A stretch of DNA of 64,000 nucleotides. It comes from an uncultured Flavobacteriaceae bacterium. GTDB taxonomy: Bacteria; Bacteroidota; Bacteroidia; Flavobacteriales; Flavobacteriaceae. Positions 9,486 to 18,161 of this stretch are shown piece after piece (within the stretch, counting starts at the first letter, position 1; the number at the start of each line of letters is the position of its first letter). The notes beneath the pieces are model-generated. The model was not told where the DNA came from and did no database searches. It saw only the letters and a list, made by a program, of their open reading frames with translations. The position numbers and the translations under genes were made by a program. The DNA is taken from contig CANMSI010000006.1 of NCBI GenBank assembly GCA_947500575.1, positions 124,001-188,000 of the forward strand, written 5' to 3'.

Positions 9486-10583
9486 TTGAAATCTGTCTTT
9501 TCCTATTTGAAGAATCTATTTACTTCTCCTACGGTGTTGGAAACAAAAAAGGCCTTGGTAGGTGTATCCAAAGCAGATGCATTCTTGGAAGCTATGATTG
9601 CTGATAAGAAAGTGCCTGGGATGGCGGTAACGGTCTTAAGAGAGGGGAAGGTAGTATTGCAAAAAGGGTACGGTTATGCCAATATCAATAAGAAATTATC
9701 CGTAGATCCGGAACAAACCATTTTTAGAATCGCTAGTGTTTCCAAACCTCTTGCAGCTACTGCTCTGGCACATATGGTAGCTGATAAATCCATGGACTTG
9801 GATGCTTCTTTATATAGCTATGTGCCTTATTTTCCTAAAAAGAAATATGATTTTACAATTCGGCAATTGGCAAGTCATACCGCCGGTTTTAGAGGGTATA
9901 AGGGAAAAGAATATGCTTTAAACAAACCATATTCCATAAAAGAAGGAATTAAGGTATTCCAAGAAGATGCCTTGCTATTTCAACCTGGAACGGATTATTT
10001 GTATAATAGCTTTGATTGGTCATTACTTTCATTGGCAATGCAAGAAGCAGTGCAAACTCCTATTGAAGAATATATTGCTGAGAAGGTATTAGAACCTTTG
10101 GATATGAACGATACCTTCCCAGAAATTTCAGGAGAAATAGGAAGCAATTATGCTACCTTTTATTCTAAAAATCGTTTGGGTTTTAGAGAAGCAGTTCCCG
10201 TAAATAATTTTTACAAACTTGCCGGAGGGGGGTACTTGTCTACCGCTGCCGATGTGGCCCGTCTAGGACAAGCATATTTGGATAAAAAAATAAGTACTGC
10301 TGAGGTGCTAACAAGTTTTTTGACTTCGGAAAAGTTAAATGAGGTTCCTACCTATTACGGATTGGGATGGCAAGTAAGCGTAGATAAAAAAGGCAGACCT
10401 TATTATGGACATGTAGGAAACGGTGTGGGCGGTTATGCCAATTTTTATGTGTATCCCAAAGAACAAATGGTGTTTTCAATACTCATTAACTGTACCAATC
10501 CCTTAGTACAATCAGATTTGGATGACATCATAGATTTGATGATTGAATCTAAAGATGTCAACCAGGAAATCCTAGGGCATTAG
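9486..10583 (+). CDS. Beta-lactamase-family serine hydrolase (class C-like)
   Basis: A 365-residue protein of the beta-lactamase/penicillin-binding-protein-like hydrolase family. The nucleophile motif S84-V-S-K87 is clear, YLYNSFDWS fits the YxN position and HVGNGVGGY fits the third motif. This family includes esterases and D-amino-acid peptidases, so a role as a true beta-lactamase should not be assumed. The start is TTG 9486, only 4 nt after the previous stop, suggesting coupled translation. No clear signal peptide is seen, so a cytoplasmic location is possible, or the start is slightly wrong; ATG 9594 would remove 36 residues. Confidence 0.82.
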   Translation: MKSVFSYLKNLFTSPTVLETKKALVGVSKADAFLEAMIADKKVPGMAVTVLREGKVVLQKGYGYANINKKLSVDPEQTIFRIASVSKPLAATALAHMVADKSMDLDASLYSYVPYFPKKKYDFTIRQLASHTAGFRGYKGKEYALNKPYSIKEGIKVFQEDALLFQPGTDYLYNSFDWSLLSLAMQEAVQTPIEEYIAEKVLEPLDMNDTFPEISGEIGSNYATFYSKNRLGFREAVPVNNFYKLAGGGYLSTAADVARLGQAYLDKKISTAEVLTSFLTSEKLNEVPTYYGLGWQVSVDKKGRPYYGHVGNGVGGYANFYVYPKEQMVFSILINCTNPLVQSDLDDIIDLMIESKDVNQEILGH

Positions 10584-10637
10584 ATTGACACGGATGCTAA
10601 AAAAAGCTACATTAGTAGTTCGTTATTTTGGATATCA

Positions 10638-11621
10638 ATGATCAGGAAAGTATTCTTAGTCGCACTATTTTTTAATTGCCTGGGCCTATGGGCGCAACAG
10701 GCTATTTCGGGTTATGTGAATAGAGCAGATGCATCATCTTGGGAAACCACCATTCATTTATCCAAAATTTCCTTAAACACACTTCCCAATTACGAACAAT
10801 CTACTTTGATTGCTTCTTCAAAAATTGCTGCTGATGGTTTTTTTAGCTTTGATAAAAAAGTACTATCCAATACCAATCAGATATATTTGCTTCATGTAAA
10901 TCGTATTCAGCGCTTACAAAAAGAAAGAGCACAACATAAACAATTGTTTATCCTATCTGCTAAGGATACCATCCACTTTAAAAAAGGAAACTCATTCTTT
11001 GCCAAATATGAAACAACTAACATTGCAGATGCAGAATGGCAGCAGCTTCGAAATTTTGAATCTAAATTTTATACACAATTACAGGATAATAAGGTTACCA
11101 GAGGTACACTAAACCCCATGCGAAGCTATACCAAAGATTCACTTCAAATTTTACTGGTAAAACTATTGGGTATTAAACAACTAGAAAATAAGGCACTGTT
11201 GGATACAGATATTGATGCAAACCCTTCTTATTATATAGCGCTGCTTAGAGAATTAAAAGCAAGTGATTTACCAGCTTCGGAATATCAATTTTTAGAGCGT
11301 AGATTGGCTTTTCTTACGCAAGACGTGGTTGAAGAAAAGTATGCTTTGAGTAGATGGATAAATCTAGTTTTAGGAATTTTGCTAGTTGGCTTGTTATTCG
11401 TGTTTATGATTCCTAAAAGAAGAAAGCGACTTACAAATAATCCAGATCTCAGCAAACAGGAACGCGCTATTCAAGAGCTTATTTTAAGCGGAAAGACCAA
11501 CAAAGAAATTGCTGCTGCATTATTTATAAGTGTAAGTACAGTAAAAACCCATATTACCCATATTTATACCAAATTGAACGTAGGAAATAGACAGGAATTA
11601 CTTCGCAGATTTCAAAATTAG
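10638..11621 (+). CDS. Membrane-anchored LuxR-type HTH regulator
   Basis: A 327-residue protein with a signal peptide (cleavage near LWAQQ), a periplasmic domain of about 220 residues, one membrane segment (WINLVLGILLVGLLFVFMIP, about residues 240-260) and a short cytoplasmic LuxR/GerE HTH at the C-terminus (NKEIAAALFISVSTVKTHITHI). A one-component membrane-spanning regulator is inferred. It has no receiver domain. It follows the serine hydrolase by 54 nt and may respond to envelope state, as may the AraC-type protein at 5358. The ligand is unknown. Confidence 0.8.
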   Translation: MIRKVFLVALFFNCLGLWAQQAISGYVNRADASSWETTIHLSKISLNTLPNYEQSTLIASSKIAADGFFSFDKKVLSNTNQIYLLHVNRIQRLQKERAQHKQLFILSAKDTIHFKKGNSFFAKYETTNIADAEWQQLRNFESKFYTQLQDNKVTRGTLNPMRSYTKDSLQILLVKLLGIKQLENKALLDTDIDANPSYYIALLRELKASDLPASEYQFLERRLAFLTQDVVEEKYALSRWINLVLGILLVGLLFVFMIPKRRKRLTNNPDLSKQERAIQELILSGKTNKEIAAALFISVSTVKTHITHIYTKLNVGNRQELLRRFQN

Positions 11622-11710
11622 TACTGGTACTAGTCCTTAAATCAGACCTTTTATAATCGATAACAAAGGAGTACCATCCGTTCTTTGTAAGTACTATCTA
11701 GTATGTACTT

Positions 11711-14700
11711 ATGAATACGTCAAGTTTTAAAAAATGGGATATTTACCTTGGATGGTTCTGTTTTAGCATAGCCTTGCTGATCTATTCGTTAACGGTAGAA
11801 CCTACCAATAGTTTTTGGGATTGCGGAGAATATATTACTGCTGCGGCAAAATTAGAGGTAGCGCATCCGCCAGGAGCGCCTCTATTGCAGATGATAGGAG
11901 CCTTCTTCTCTATGTTTGCTTTGCATCCGGAGCAGATAGCTGTGATGGTGAACTACGTGTCCGTGGTGTCTAGCGCGTTTACCATTCTGTTTTTATTTTG
12001 GACACTTACCAATCTTACAAAAAAATTAGTAGGTGGAAATAAAAAGAAACTTCCACAAAGCAAGGCAGTAGCCATTCTGGGGAGCGGTCTTATAGGGGCC
12101 ATGACCTTTACTTTTTCGGATAGTTTTTGGTTTAACGCTGTAGAAACAGAAGTGTATTCAACCGCAAGTTTGGTAATGGCAGTGCTATTATGGTTAGGAT
12201 TAAAATGGATAGACACCATAGAAGATCCTAGAAGTCATCGTTGGTTAATTTTAATTTCCTTTATTGTTGGTTTAACCTTCGGTGTACAATTCATGGGTTT
12301 TTTAGCGATCCCCTCCATTACCCTTTTATATTTTTTCAAACGTTTTAAGAAATTAACGCTAAAAAAATTTCTGATTTCGAATGCAATTGCTGTGGTTCTG
12401 CTCATGGCCATCTATAAATTTTCTTTGACCTATGTATTAAAGCTATTTGGTTGGAGCGAGGTTTTTTTCGTGAATGAAATGGGCTTGCCTTTTAATACGG
12501 GCTCTTTACTTATGGGACTCCTTTTCTTGATGGTGTTCGTAATGAGTTTAAGGTACACGTGGAAAAGAAATTATAAGACGGCTAACACTACAATTCTTTG
12601 CATACTTTTTTTAGTGTTGGGCTTTTCTTCTTGGTTAATGCTGCCTATTAGAGCCAATGCAAATGTGGTCATTAATGAGAATAATCCATCCGATGCAAGG
12701 GCACTTTTAGCATATTATAATAGAGAACAATACCCAAGTACGGATAGCCCCTTTTATGGAAGTTATTATTCAGATGGTTTTGCTTCTGCGGGGGAAAGTA
12801 TTGATGAGAAGCCCAAATATGAAAAAGATACCATCCTAGGAAAATATAAAATTGTAAACGCATATAAAGATGCTTTAAGAGGACCAAATCCCAAGCATCA
12901 AGGGTGGTTTCCTAGAATGTGGAGCGATCAGAATGCGGAAAACTATATTCAGTTTTTTGGCGCTTTAAAATTCAAAATAAAGAGAAGCTATAGAGGAAAT
13001 AAAGAAGTTGTAAGCAGAGTAAATCAATTTAGAAATCAATATAATAACGGAGAAATAGATGCAGCTGGCTATGTTTCTTTCTTAAAAGATTTTGAGCGCT
13101 ATATTGAGGTAATACCGCCCACCTTAGGGGAAAACTTAAAATTCATGTTTCAGTTTCAATTTAATTATATGTACTGGCGATATTTTATGTGGAACTTTGT
13201 GGGAAGGCAAAATGATATTCAAGGTCGCTATGACGGTAATGGAGAATGGTTAAGTGGTATTTTATTTATAGATAATCTACGTTTGGAAACCCAAGAGAAC
13301 CTACCTTCCGATGTACTTCAAAATAAAGGACGCAACACCTATTTTTTTCTTCCTCTTATTTTAGGATTGATAGGTATTTTTTTTCAAATCTTAAAAAATC
13401 CTAAGCAGTTTTGGGTACTCTTTGTCTTTTTCTTGTTTACGGGAATTGCGATTCAATTTTATACCAATCCTACCATTTTTCAACCAAGAGAAAGAGATTA
13501 TTCTTTGGTAGGGTCTTTTTATATTTTTTCGCTTTGGATAGGTTTGGGAGTATATGGATTGTCTTGCAGTCTTCAGAAATGGTTGCAGCCCAAGATACTT
13601 TCTCCTGCAGTGATACTTATATGCTTGTTGGCTGTTCCAGGACTTATGGCTTTTCAGAATTGGGACGACCATGACAGATCTAATAAATACACTGCTAATA
13701 GCATGGCTAAAGCCTATTTAGATGGAACTCAAGAAGATGTAGGAGCTATTCTTTTTACCACGGGTGATAACGATACATTTCCGTTGTGGTATGTACAAGA
13801 AATAGAAGGATATAGAACCGATGTACGTATCATGGTTACTACCTATTCCAATACAGACTGGTACATAGATCAAATGAAGCGTAAAGCCTATGAAAGCGAT
13901 CCAATTCCTTCTCAACTCACACATGATGCATACAAATGGGGTACTAGAGATGCCATTTACTATCAGCCTCTTACAGATCGCAGATGGAGTATTCAAGACT
14001 TTATGAAATGGGTTGCAAGTGATGAACCCCAAACAAAGATTAGAAGTTTATTGGAAAAGAATGGGGCAAGTCTGGAAGGGTATTCTGAGAGCGATTTGGA
14101 AATGGTATTCTACCCTACTAATAAGATAAGAGTTCCTGTAAATAAAAAGAATGTCGTTGAACTGGGTTTGGTAAAAGAAAAAGATACATCGCTAATAGTA
14201 GATTATATGGATATTGATTTGCCTACTACAGGAATAGGAAAAAATAGTATAATTATGCTAGATATCCTTGCCAATAATGATTGGGAAAGGCCTCTATATT
14301 TTTCTGGGGGAAGCTTTGACGATTCCGAATATTTATGGCTTAAAGACTACTTACAGTTAGATGCTCTCGTATATAAACTGATACCCATAAAAACTGCTTA
14401 TTCAGGTGCTTTGAGCATGGGGCGTATAGACAATGATTTAATGTATGATATTGTAAATAAATGGGAATGGGGAAATGGCGGAGACCCTACAATTTATCAC
14501 GATCCTCAGACACGAAAACAGGCAGGGGTATCCCTAAGGCTTAGTCTTGCCCGTTTGCTAGAAAGTTTGCTAGCAGCGGGAGAAATACGAAAAGCAGCTA
14601 GGATCATCGAACTTGCAATGACGCATATCCCCGTAGAACATTACGGGTATTATGCATTTGTAGAACCTTTTCTAGATGGGTATTTTAAGGTGGGTGAGTC

Positions 14701-14950
14701 GGAAAAAGGGAATCAACTTTTTCAAAAACTTAAAAAAGTATATCAGGAGCAGCTCAACTACTATGCACATATGCCCTTGGATGAACAGTACCATAAGATA
14801 GAAATCATCATAGGGGAAATGGAAGGATATAGCAGAATTATTGACATACTAGCACATAATGATGTTCATGCTTTGGCTGAAAAGGAAACCTTGATTTTTA
14901 ATGAATATTTAGATCAGTTTCAACACTTTTTTAAACAAGATCAGAATTAA
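11711..14950 (+). CDS. DUF2723 family large membrane protein (GT-C glycosyltransferase-like)
   Basis: A 1079-residue protein. The N-terminal half holds many membrane segments and the DUF2723 start, with the acidic motif FWDCGEYITAA and AHPPGAPL. The C-terminal half is a large soluble domain. The acidic loop plus multi-spanning layout resembles PMT-type GT-C glycosyltransferases that use lipid-linked sugars; DUF2723 proteins are very common in Bacteroidota. A role in glycosylation at the membrane is inferred, with no donor or acceptor evident. Its stop overlaps the convergent gldA stop by 4 nt. Confidence 0.85.
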   Translation: MNTSSFKKWDIYLGWFCFSIALLIYSLTVEPTNSFWDCGEYITAAAKLEVAHPPGAPLLQMIGAFFSMFALHPEQIAVMVNYVSVVSSAFTILFLFWTLTNLTKKLVGGNKKKLPQSKAVAILGSGLIGAMTFTFSDSFWFNAVETEVYSTASLVMAVLLWLGLKWIDTIEDPRSHRWLILISFIVGLTFGVQFMGFLAIPSITLLYFFKRFKKLTLKKFLISNAIAVVLLMAIYKFSLTYVLKLFGWSEVFFVNEMGLPFNTGSLLMGLLFLMVFVMSLRYTWKRNYKTANTTILCILFLVLGFSSWLMLPIRANANVVINENNPSDARALLAYYNREQYPSTDSPFYGSYYSDGFASAGESIDEKPKYEKDTILGKYKIVNAYKDALRGPNPKHQGWFPRMWSDQNAENYIQFFGALKFKIKRSYRGNKEVVSRVNQFRNQYNNGEIDAAGYVSFLKDFERYIEVIPPTLGENLKFMFQFQFNYMYWRYFMWNFVGRQNDIQGRYDGNGEWLSGILFIDNLRLETQENLPSDVLQNKGRNTYFFLPLILGLIGIFFQILKNPKQFWVLFVFFLFTGIAIQFYTNPTIFQPRERDYSLVGSFYIFSLWIGLGVYGLSCSLQKWLQPKILSPAVILICLLAVPGLMAFQNWDDHDRSNKYTANSMAKAYLDGTQEDVGAILFTTGDNDTFPLWYVQEIEGYRTDVRIMVTTYSNTDWYIDQMKRKAYESDPIPSQLTHDAYKWGTRDAIYYQPLTDRRWSIQDFMKWVASDEPQTKIRSLLEKNGASLEGYSESDLEMVFYPTNKIRVPVNKKNVVELGLVKEKDTSLIVDYMDIDLPTTGIGKNSIIMLDILANNDWERPLYFSGGSFDDSEYLWLKDYLQLDALVYKLIPIKTAYSGALSMGRIDNDLMYDIVNKWEWGNGGDPTIYHDPQTRKQAGVSLRLSLARLLESLLAAGEIRKAARIIELAMTHIPVEHYGYYAFVEPFLDGYFKVGESEKGNQLFQKLKKVYQEQLNYYAHMPLDEQYHKIEIIIGEMEGYSRIIDILAHNDVHALAEKETLIFNEYLDQFQHFFKQDQN

Positions 14951-15843
14951 GATTGCGTTAGTTCCGTAAACAAACTCTCTAAGTTTTTATTTTTTCTGCT
15001 AAGTTGAAGCGTTTTTAATTCGTTATCATGGGCAAAATCAAAAACAGCAGGCCGCATGTCTTTGGAAGTATTAAAGGTAATATCATAAACAAAACCGCCC
15101 GTGTTTTTTACAGTTTTTACGTTTGGTAATTTTTGTAGTAATACTTCTTCAACTCTATAATCAAACTCTACTTCTATAATTTGCTCGTTTTCCTCGCGCA
15201 GATCTTCTAGTCTTTTATCCGCTACTAAAACACCTTTGTTGATAATAAGTACCCGATCACAAACCGCTTCTACTTCCTTCATAATATGAGTGGATAATAA
15301 AATGGTTTTCTCTTTTCCTATCGTCTTAATAAGCTTCCTGATTTCTAATAATTGATTTGGATCTAAACCTGTTGTGGGTTCATCTAATATTAATACCTCC
15401 GGATCGTGCAATAAGGCCGCTGCTAATCCAACTCTTTGGCGATACCCTTTGGAAAGTTGCCCAATTTTTTTATGAGCCTCGGGTGTTAAGCCTGTTTGCT
15501 CTATAACGGCTTCAATCCTATTTTTATCAGCTTTATATACATCTGCATTGAATCGTAAATACTCTTTTACATACATATCTAAATGTAGTGGATTGTGCTC
15601 TGGTAAGTATCCAACGCTTTGCTGTACACTTTTTTTATTTGTAAGCACATCAAAAGAGTTTACTGTTGCTATTCCTTCATCTGCCTGATGATAGGTTGTT
15701 AAGATTTTCATCATGGTAGATTTACCTGCTCCGTTGGGACCAAGAAAACCTACAATTTCACCTTTGTTTATCGAAAAAGAGACATCATTAAGGGCTTTTT
15801 GAGTGCCAAAAATCTTGGTAATGTTTGCAACGTCTATAGACAT
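14947..15843 (-). CDS. gldA: Gliding motility ABC transporter ATP-binding protein GldA
   Basis: A 298-residue ABC ATPase with Walker A GPNGAGKST (residues 35-43), signature SKGYRQ (from 131), Walker B LILDE (151-155) and the switch His in STHIMKE. The sequence from the N-terminus (MSIDVANITKIFG) through the C-terminal extension fits the GldA family, which is almost always about 297 residues. GldA works with GldF and GldG, which are not in this window, in flavobacterial gliding. It is convergent with the DUF2723 gene with a 4-nt overlap of stop codons. Confidence 0.9.
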   Translation of the reverse strand: MSIDVANITKIFGTQKALNDVSFSINKGEIVGFLGPNGAGKSTMMKILTTYHQADEGIATVNSFDVLTNKKSVQQSVGYLPEHNPLHLDMYVKEYLRFNADVYKADKNRIEAVIEQTGLTPEAHKKIGQLSKGYRQRVGLAAALLHDPEVLILDEPTTGLDPNQLLEIRKLIKTIGKEKTILLSTHIMKEVEAVCDRVLIINKGVLVADKRLEDLREENEQIIEVEFDYRVEEVLLQKLPNVKTVKNTGGFVYDITFNTSKDMRPAVFDFAHDNELKTLQLSRKNKNLESLFTELTQS

Positions 15844-15986
15844 ATCATCTAATTTTTGGTAAAAATAAGCAATTCGGCAGAGGAACCTACAATCGTATTA
15901 TTCATAATTTTTAAGCTGTTTTTTATTTAATTTATCAATAAAAAGTGCTTAAAACAGTGTTTTACAAAAAAATGTAGCAAAGCAAT

Positions 15987-16015
15987 TTGATATTTCATTT
16001 TAATAATTACCTTAG
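15987..16015 (+). promoter_or_regulatory. Candidate promoter of the aromatic amino acid operon
   Basis: TTG at 15987-15989 and TACCTTAG at 16008-16015 are 18 nt apart and fit TTG-N-TAnnTTTG with one mismatch. A start near 16021 would give a leader beginning about 12 nt before the leader peptide ATG. The rest of 15844-15986 is A+T-rich and shows nothing recognisable. Confidence 0.45.
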
Positions 16016-16033
16016 TCGCTCAATTGATTTGAA

Positions 16034-16105
16034 ATGAAGAATTTTTTCTGGAACAGCTTTTATTTTTACTTCTACTTTTTTAGTAGAGGCATGAGACTGT
16101 TGTAG
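16034..16105 (+). CDS. Aromatic amino acid operon leader peptide (attenuation control)
   Basis: A 23-codon reading frame, ATG 16034 to TAG 16103-16105. Residues 4-16 contain seven Phe, three Tyr and one Trp, including FYFYFYFF (residues 9-16). This is far beyond chance and lies directly upstream of genes for Phe/Tyr synthesis. The last codons overlap the left arm of an antiterminator (16090-16098). The peptide itself probably has no function; ribosome progress over the aromatic codons should sense charged tRNA-Phe and tRNA-Tyr. Confidence 0.9.
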   Translation: MKNFFWNSFYFYFYFFSRGMRLL

Positions 16106-16138
16106 ATAATATGAACATATTAATATCAAAGTCTCGTG
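16090..16138 (+). promoter_or_regulatory. Antiterminator stem of the aromatic attenuator
   Basis: CATGAGACT (16090-16098) can pair over all nine bases with AGTCTCGTG (16130-16138), with one G-U wobble. The right arm is also the left arm of the terminator, so the two structures exclude each other. A ribosome stalled on the aromatic codons leaves 16090-16098 free. One that reaches the stop codon at 16103 covers it. Confidence 0.85.
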
Positions 16139-16158
16139 AAAAACGAGGCTTTTTTTTT
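16130..16158 (+). terminator. Attenuator terminator upstream of pheA
   Basis: The 8-bp stem AGTCTCGT (16130-16137) / ACGAGGCT (16143-16150) has a five-base loop and runs into nine T residues (16150-16158). It sits 13 nt before the first structural gene, so it is a leader terminator and not the end of an upstream gene. The upstream gene, gldA, is on the other strand and points away. Confidence 0.92.
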
Positions 16159-16171
16159 GATCAATATTTAA

Positions 16172-16999
16172 ATGAGTTTAAAAATAGCCATTCAAGGAAT
16201 AAAAGGTTCCAACCACCATCAGGTGGCAAAGGAATGTTTTGGTAATACTGTAGATTTGGTAGAGTGCCTTTCTTTTGACGGGTTGGTACAAGAACTACTA
16301 AATGGGAATGCAGATCAAGGTATTATGGCCATAGAGAATTCCATTGCAGGTTCTATAATTCCTAACTACGCATTGCTTGATCAGAATAACTTGCACATTA
16401 TTGGAGAGCATTATTTAGGAATTCATCATAACCTGATGGTTACTAAAGGTCAGAAAATAACAGCGATTGAAGAAGTGCACTCACATCCAATGGCACTGTT
16501 GCAATGCAAGGATTTTTTTAAAAGCTATCCTAAGATAAAATTGGTAGAAGATGTGGATACTGCGGAGACTGCAAAAAGAATTCAAGAGCAGCGCTTACTG
16601 AATGTTGCCGCTATCGCACCAAAGGTGGCTGCGGAATTGTATGATTTGGAAATTATTGCGCATGAAATACAGACCATTAAAAATAATGCTACCCGATTCA
16701 TTATCGTGAAAACAAAAAATAGTGTACTCCCTGAGACAGAAATTAATAAGGCCTCTTTGAGATTTATTACAGAACACAAACGGGGAAGTTTAGCTGCAGT
16801 GTTAAATGTGATGAGCGATTGTAATTTAAATCTCACCAAGATTCAATCACTACCAGTTATAGAGCAACCATGGAAGTACTCCTTTTTTGTAGATGTTACC
16901 TTTGACTCCTACGAACATTATAAGAAAGCAAAATCCCTTTTGGGAATTATGGCGGAAGAATTGATGGTATTAGGTGAATATAAAAATGCACGTTTATGA
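16172..16999 (+). CDS. pheA: Prephenate dehydratase
   Basis: A 275-residue protein. It has an N-terminal prephenate dehydratase domain (IQGIKGSNHHQVAKECF; GIMAIENSIAGSI; NNATRFIIVK near residue 170) and a C-terminal ACT domain (about 190-270, with HKRGSLAAVLNVMSDCNLNLTKIQS). It converts prephenate to phenylpyruvate; the ACT domain usually gives feedback inhibition by Phe. It lacks a fused chorismate mutase, which is supplied by the last gene of the operon. It is the first gene after the aromatic attenuator and its stop overlaps the next start (ATGA). Confidence 0.95.
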   Translation: MSLKIAIQGIKGSNHHQVAKECFGNTVDLVECLSFDGLVQELLNGNADQGIMAIENSIAGSIIPNYALLDQNNLHIIGEHYLGIHHNLMVTKGQKITAIEEVHSHPMALLQCKDFFKSYPKIKLVEDVDTAETAKRIQEQRLLNVAAIAPKVAAELYDLEIIAHEIQTIKNNATRFIIVKTKNSVLPETEINKASLRFITEHKRGSLAAVLNVMSDCNLNLTKIQSLPVIEQPWKYSFFVDVTFDSYEHYKKAKSLLGIMAEELMVLGEYKNARL

Positions 17000-18144
17000 T
17001 AGCTACAGCAGATCGTCTACATACAGTGGAAGAGTACTACTTCTCTAAAAAACTAAGGGAAGTAAGAGGGCTTATAGGACAAGGAAAACCAATCATTAAT
17101 ATGGGAATTGGAAGTCCAGACTTGCTACCATCAAATAAGGTGTTGGAAGCGATAACACAAGCCTTAAGCGAACCAGGCGCACATCAATATCAGAGTTATC
17201 AAGGCCTACCCATATTAAGAGAAGCTATTGCTACCTTTTATAGAAGTAAATTCAATGTTGATGTAGACCCAAACAACGAAGTATTACCCTTAATGGGTTC
17301 AAAAGAGGGTATTATGCATATCAGCATGGCTTTTTTGAATGAAGGTGATGAGGTGTTAGTACCTAATCCGGGGTACCCTACGTATACATCTGTCACCAAA
17401 TTGTTAGGGGCAGTCCCTAGATACTACCACCTATGTTCTGACAAGGGTTGGTTTCCTGATCTCCAAACTTTGGAAAAGCAAGATCTTTCTAAAGTCAAAA
17501 TAATGTGGATCAACTATCCGCATATGCCAACGGGTGCATTGGCAAATAAGGAACAACTAGAAGAACTAGTGAATTTCGCATTACGCAATGAGATATTGTT
17601 GGTGAATGACAACCCCTATGGTTTTATACTAAATTCTAAACCTCTTAGTATATTGAGCGTAGCAGGGGCAAAAGAGGTTGCCTTGGAATTAAATTCACTG
17701 AGTAAAACTTTTAACATGGCTGGTTGGCGTGTTGGGATGGTCATAGGAAGTGCAGCCAATTTGAATGCAGTTCTAAAGGTAAAAAGTAATATGGATTCGG
17801 GCATGTTCTATGGAGTGCAAAAAGGCGCAGTAGCTGCTTTAAAAAGTGCAGATTCCTGGTTTACTCAATTAAATAAGGTGTATGCTTCCAGAAGAATTTT
17901 AGTTCATGAATTAGCAGATATACTTAATTGTAGTTATGATCCTAATGCAGCCGGGATGTTTGTTTGGGCAAAATTACCGACAAATCACGTTTCAGCAGAA
18001 GATTTCATAGATACGTTACTTCATGAAAAAGATATTTTCATTGCTCCTGGGACTATTTTTGGAAGTAATGGAGAAGGCTATATTCGTTTTTCACTCTGTG
18101 TAACAGAAGAAAAAATAAAAGAAGCCATTGAACGATTTAAATAA
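16996..18144 (+). CDS. Pyridoxal-phosphate aminotransferase, likely aromatic
   Basis: A 382-residue class I/II aminotransferase. The PLP lysine lies in SLSKTFNMAGWRVG (about residue 236); other family blocks are GIGSPDLLP, YQSYQGLPILREAIA and DNPYGF. Such enzymes include LL-DAP and aromatic aminotransferases. Its place between prephenate dehydratase and prephenate dehydrogenase suggests it makes Phe and Tyr from the keto acids. It starts within the last codon of pheA (4-nt overlap), so translation is likely coupled. Substrate preference cannot be read from sequence. Confidence 0.9.
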   Translation: MIATADRLHTVEEYYFSKKLREVRGLIGQGKPIINMGIGSPDLLPSNKVLEAITQALSEPGAHQYQSYQGLPILREAIATFYRSKFNVDVDPNNEVLPLMGSKEGIMHISMAFLNEGDEVLVPNPGYPTYTSVTKLLGAVPRYYHLCSDKGWFPDLQTLEKQDLSKVKIMWINYPHMPTGALANKEQLEELVNFALRNEILLVNDNPYGFILNSKPLSILSVAGAKEVALELNSLSKTFNMAGWRVGMVIGSAANLNAVLKVKSNMDSGMFYGVQKGAVAALKSADSWFTQLNKVYASRRILVHELADILNCSYDPNAAGMFVWAKLPTNHVSAEDFIDTLLHEKDIFIAPGTIFGSNGEGYIRFSLCVTEEKIKEAIERFK

Positions 18145-18161
18145 GTAGCAAAAGCATAAAA

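Noticed and set aside
9486-10583. Serine hydrolase as a second beta-lactamase
   Set aside because: The SxxK family motif alone does not show beta-lactamase activity, and no export signal is seen. It is left as a general serine hydrolase.
13391-14032. Long open frames on both strands inside the DUF2723 gene
   Set aside because: They lie within a well-supported large gene, show no family features and arise from its codon pattern.
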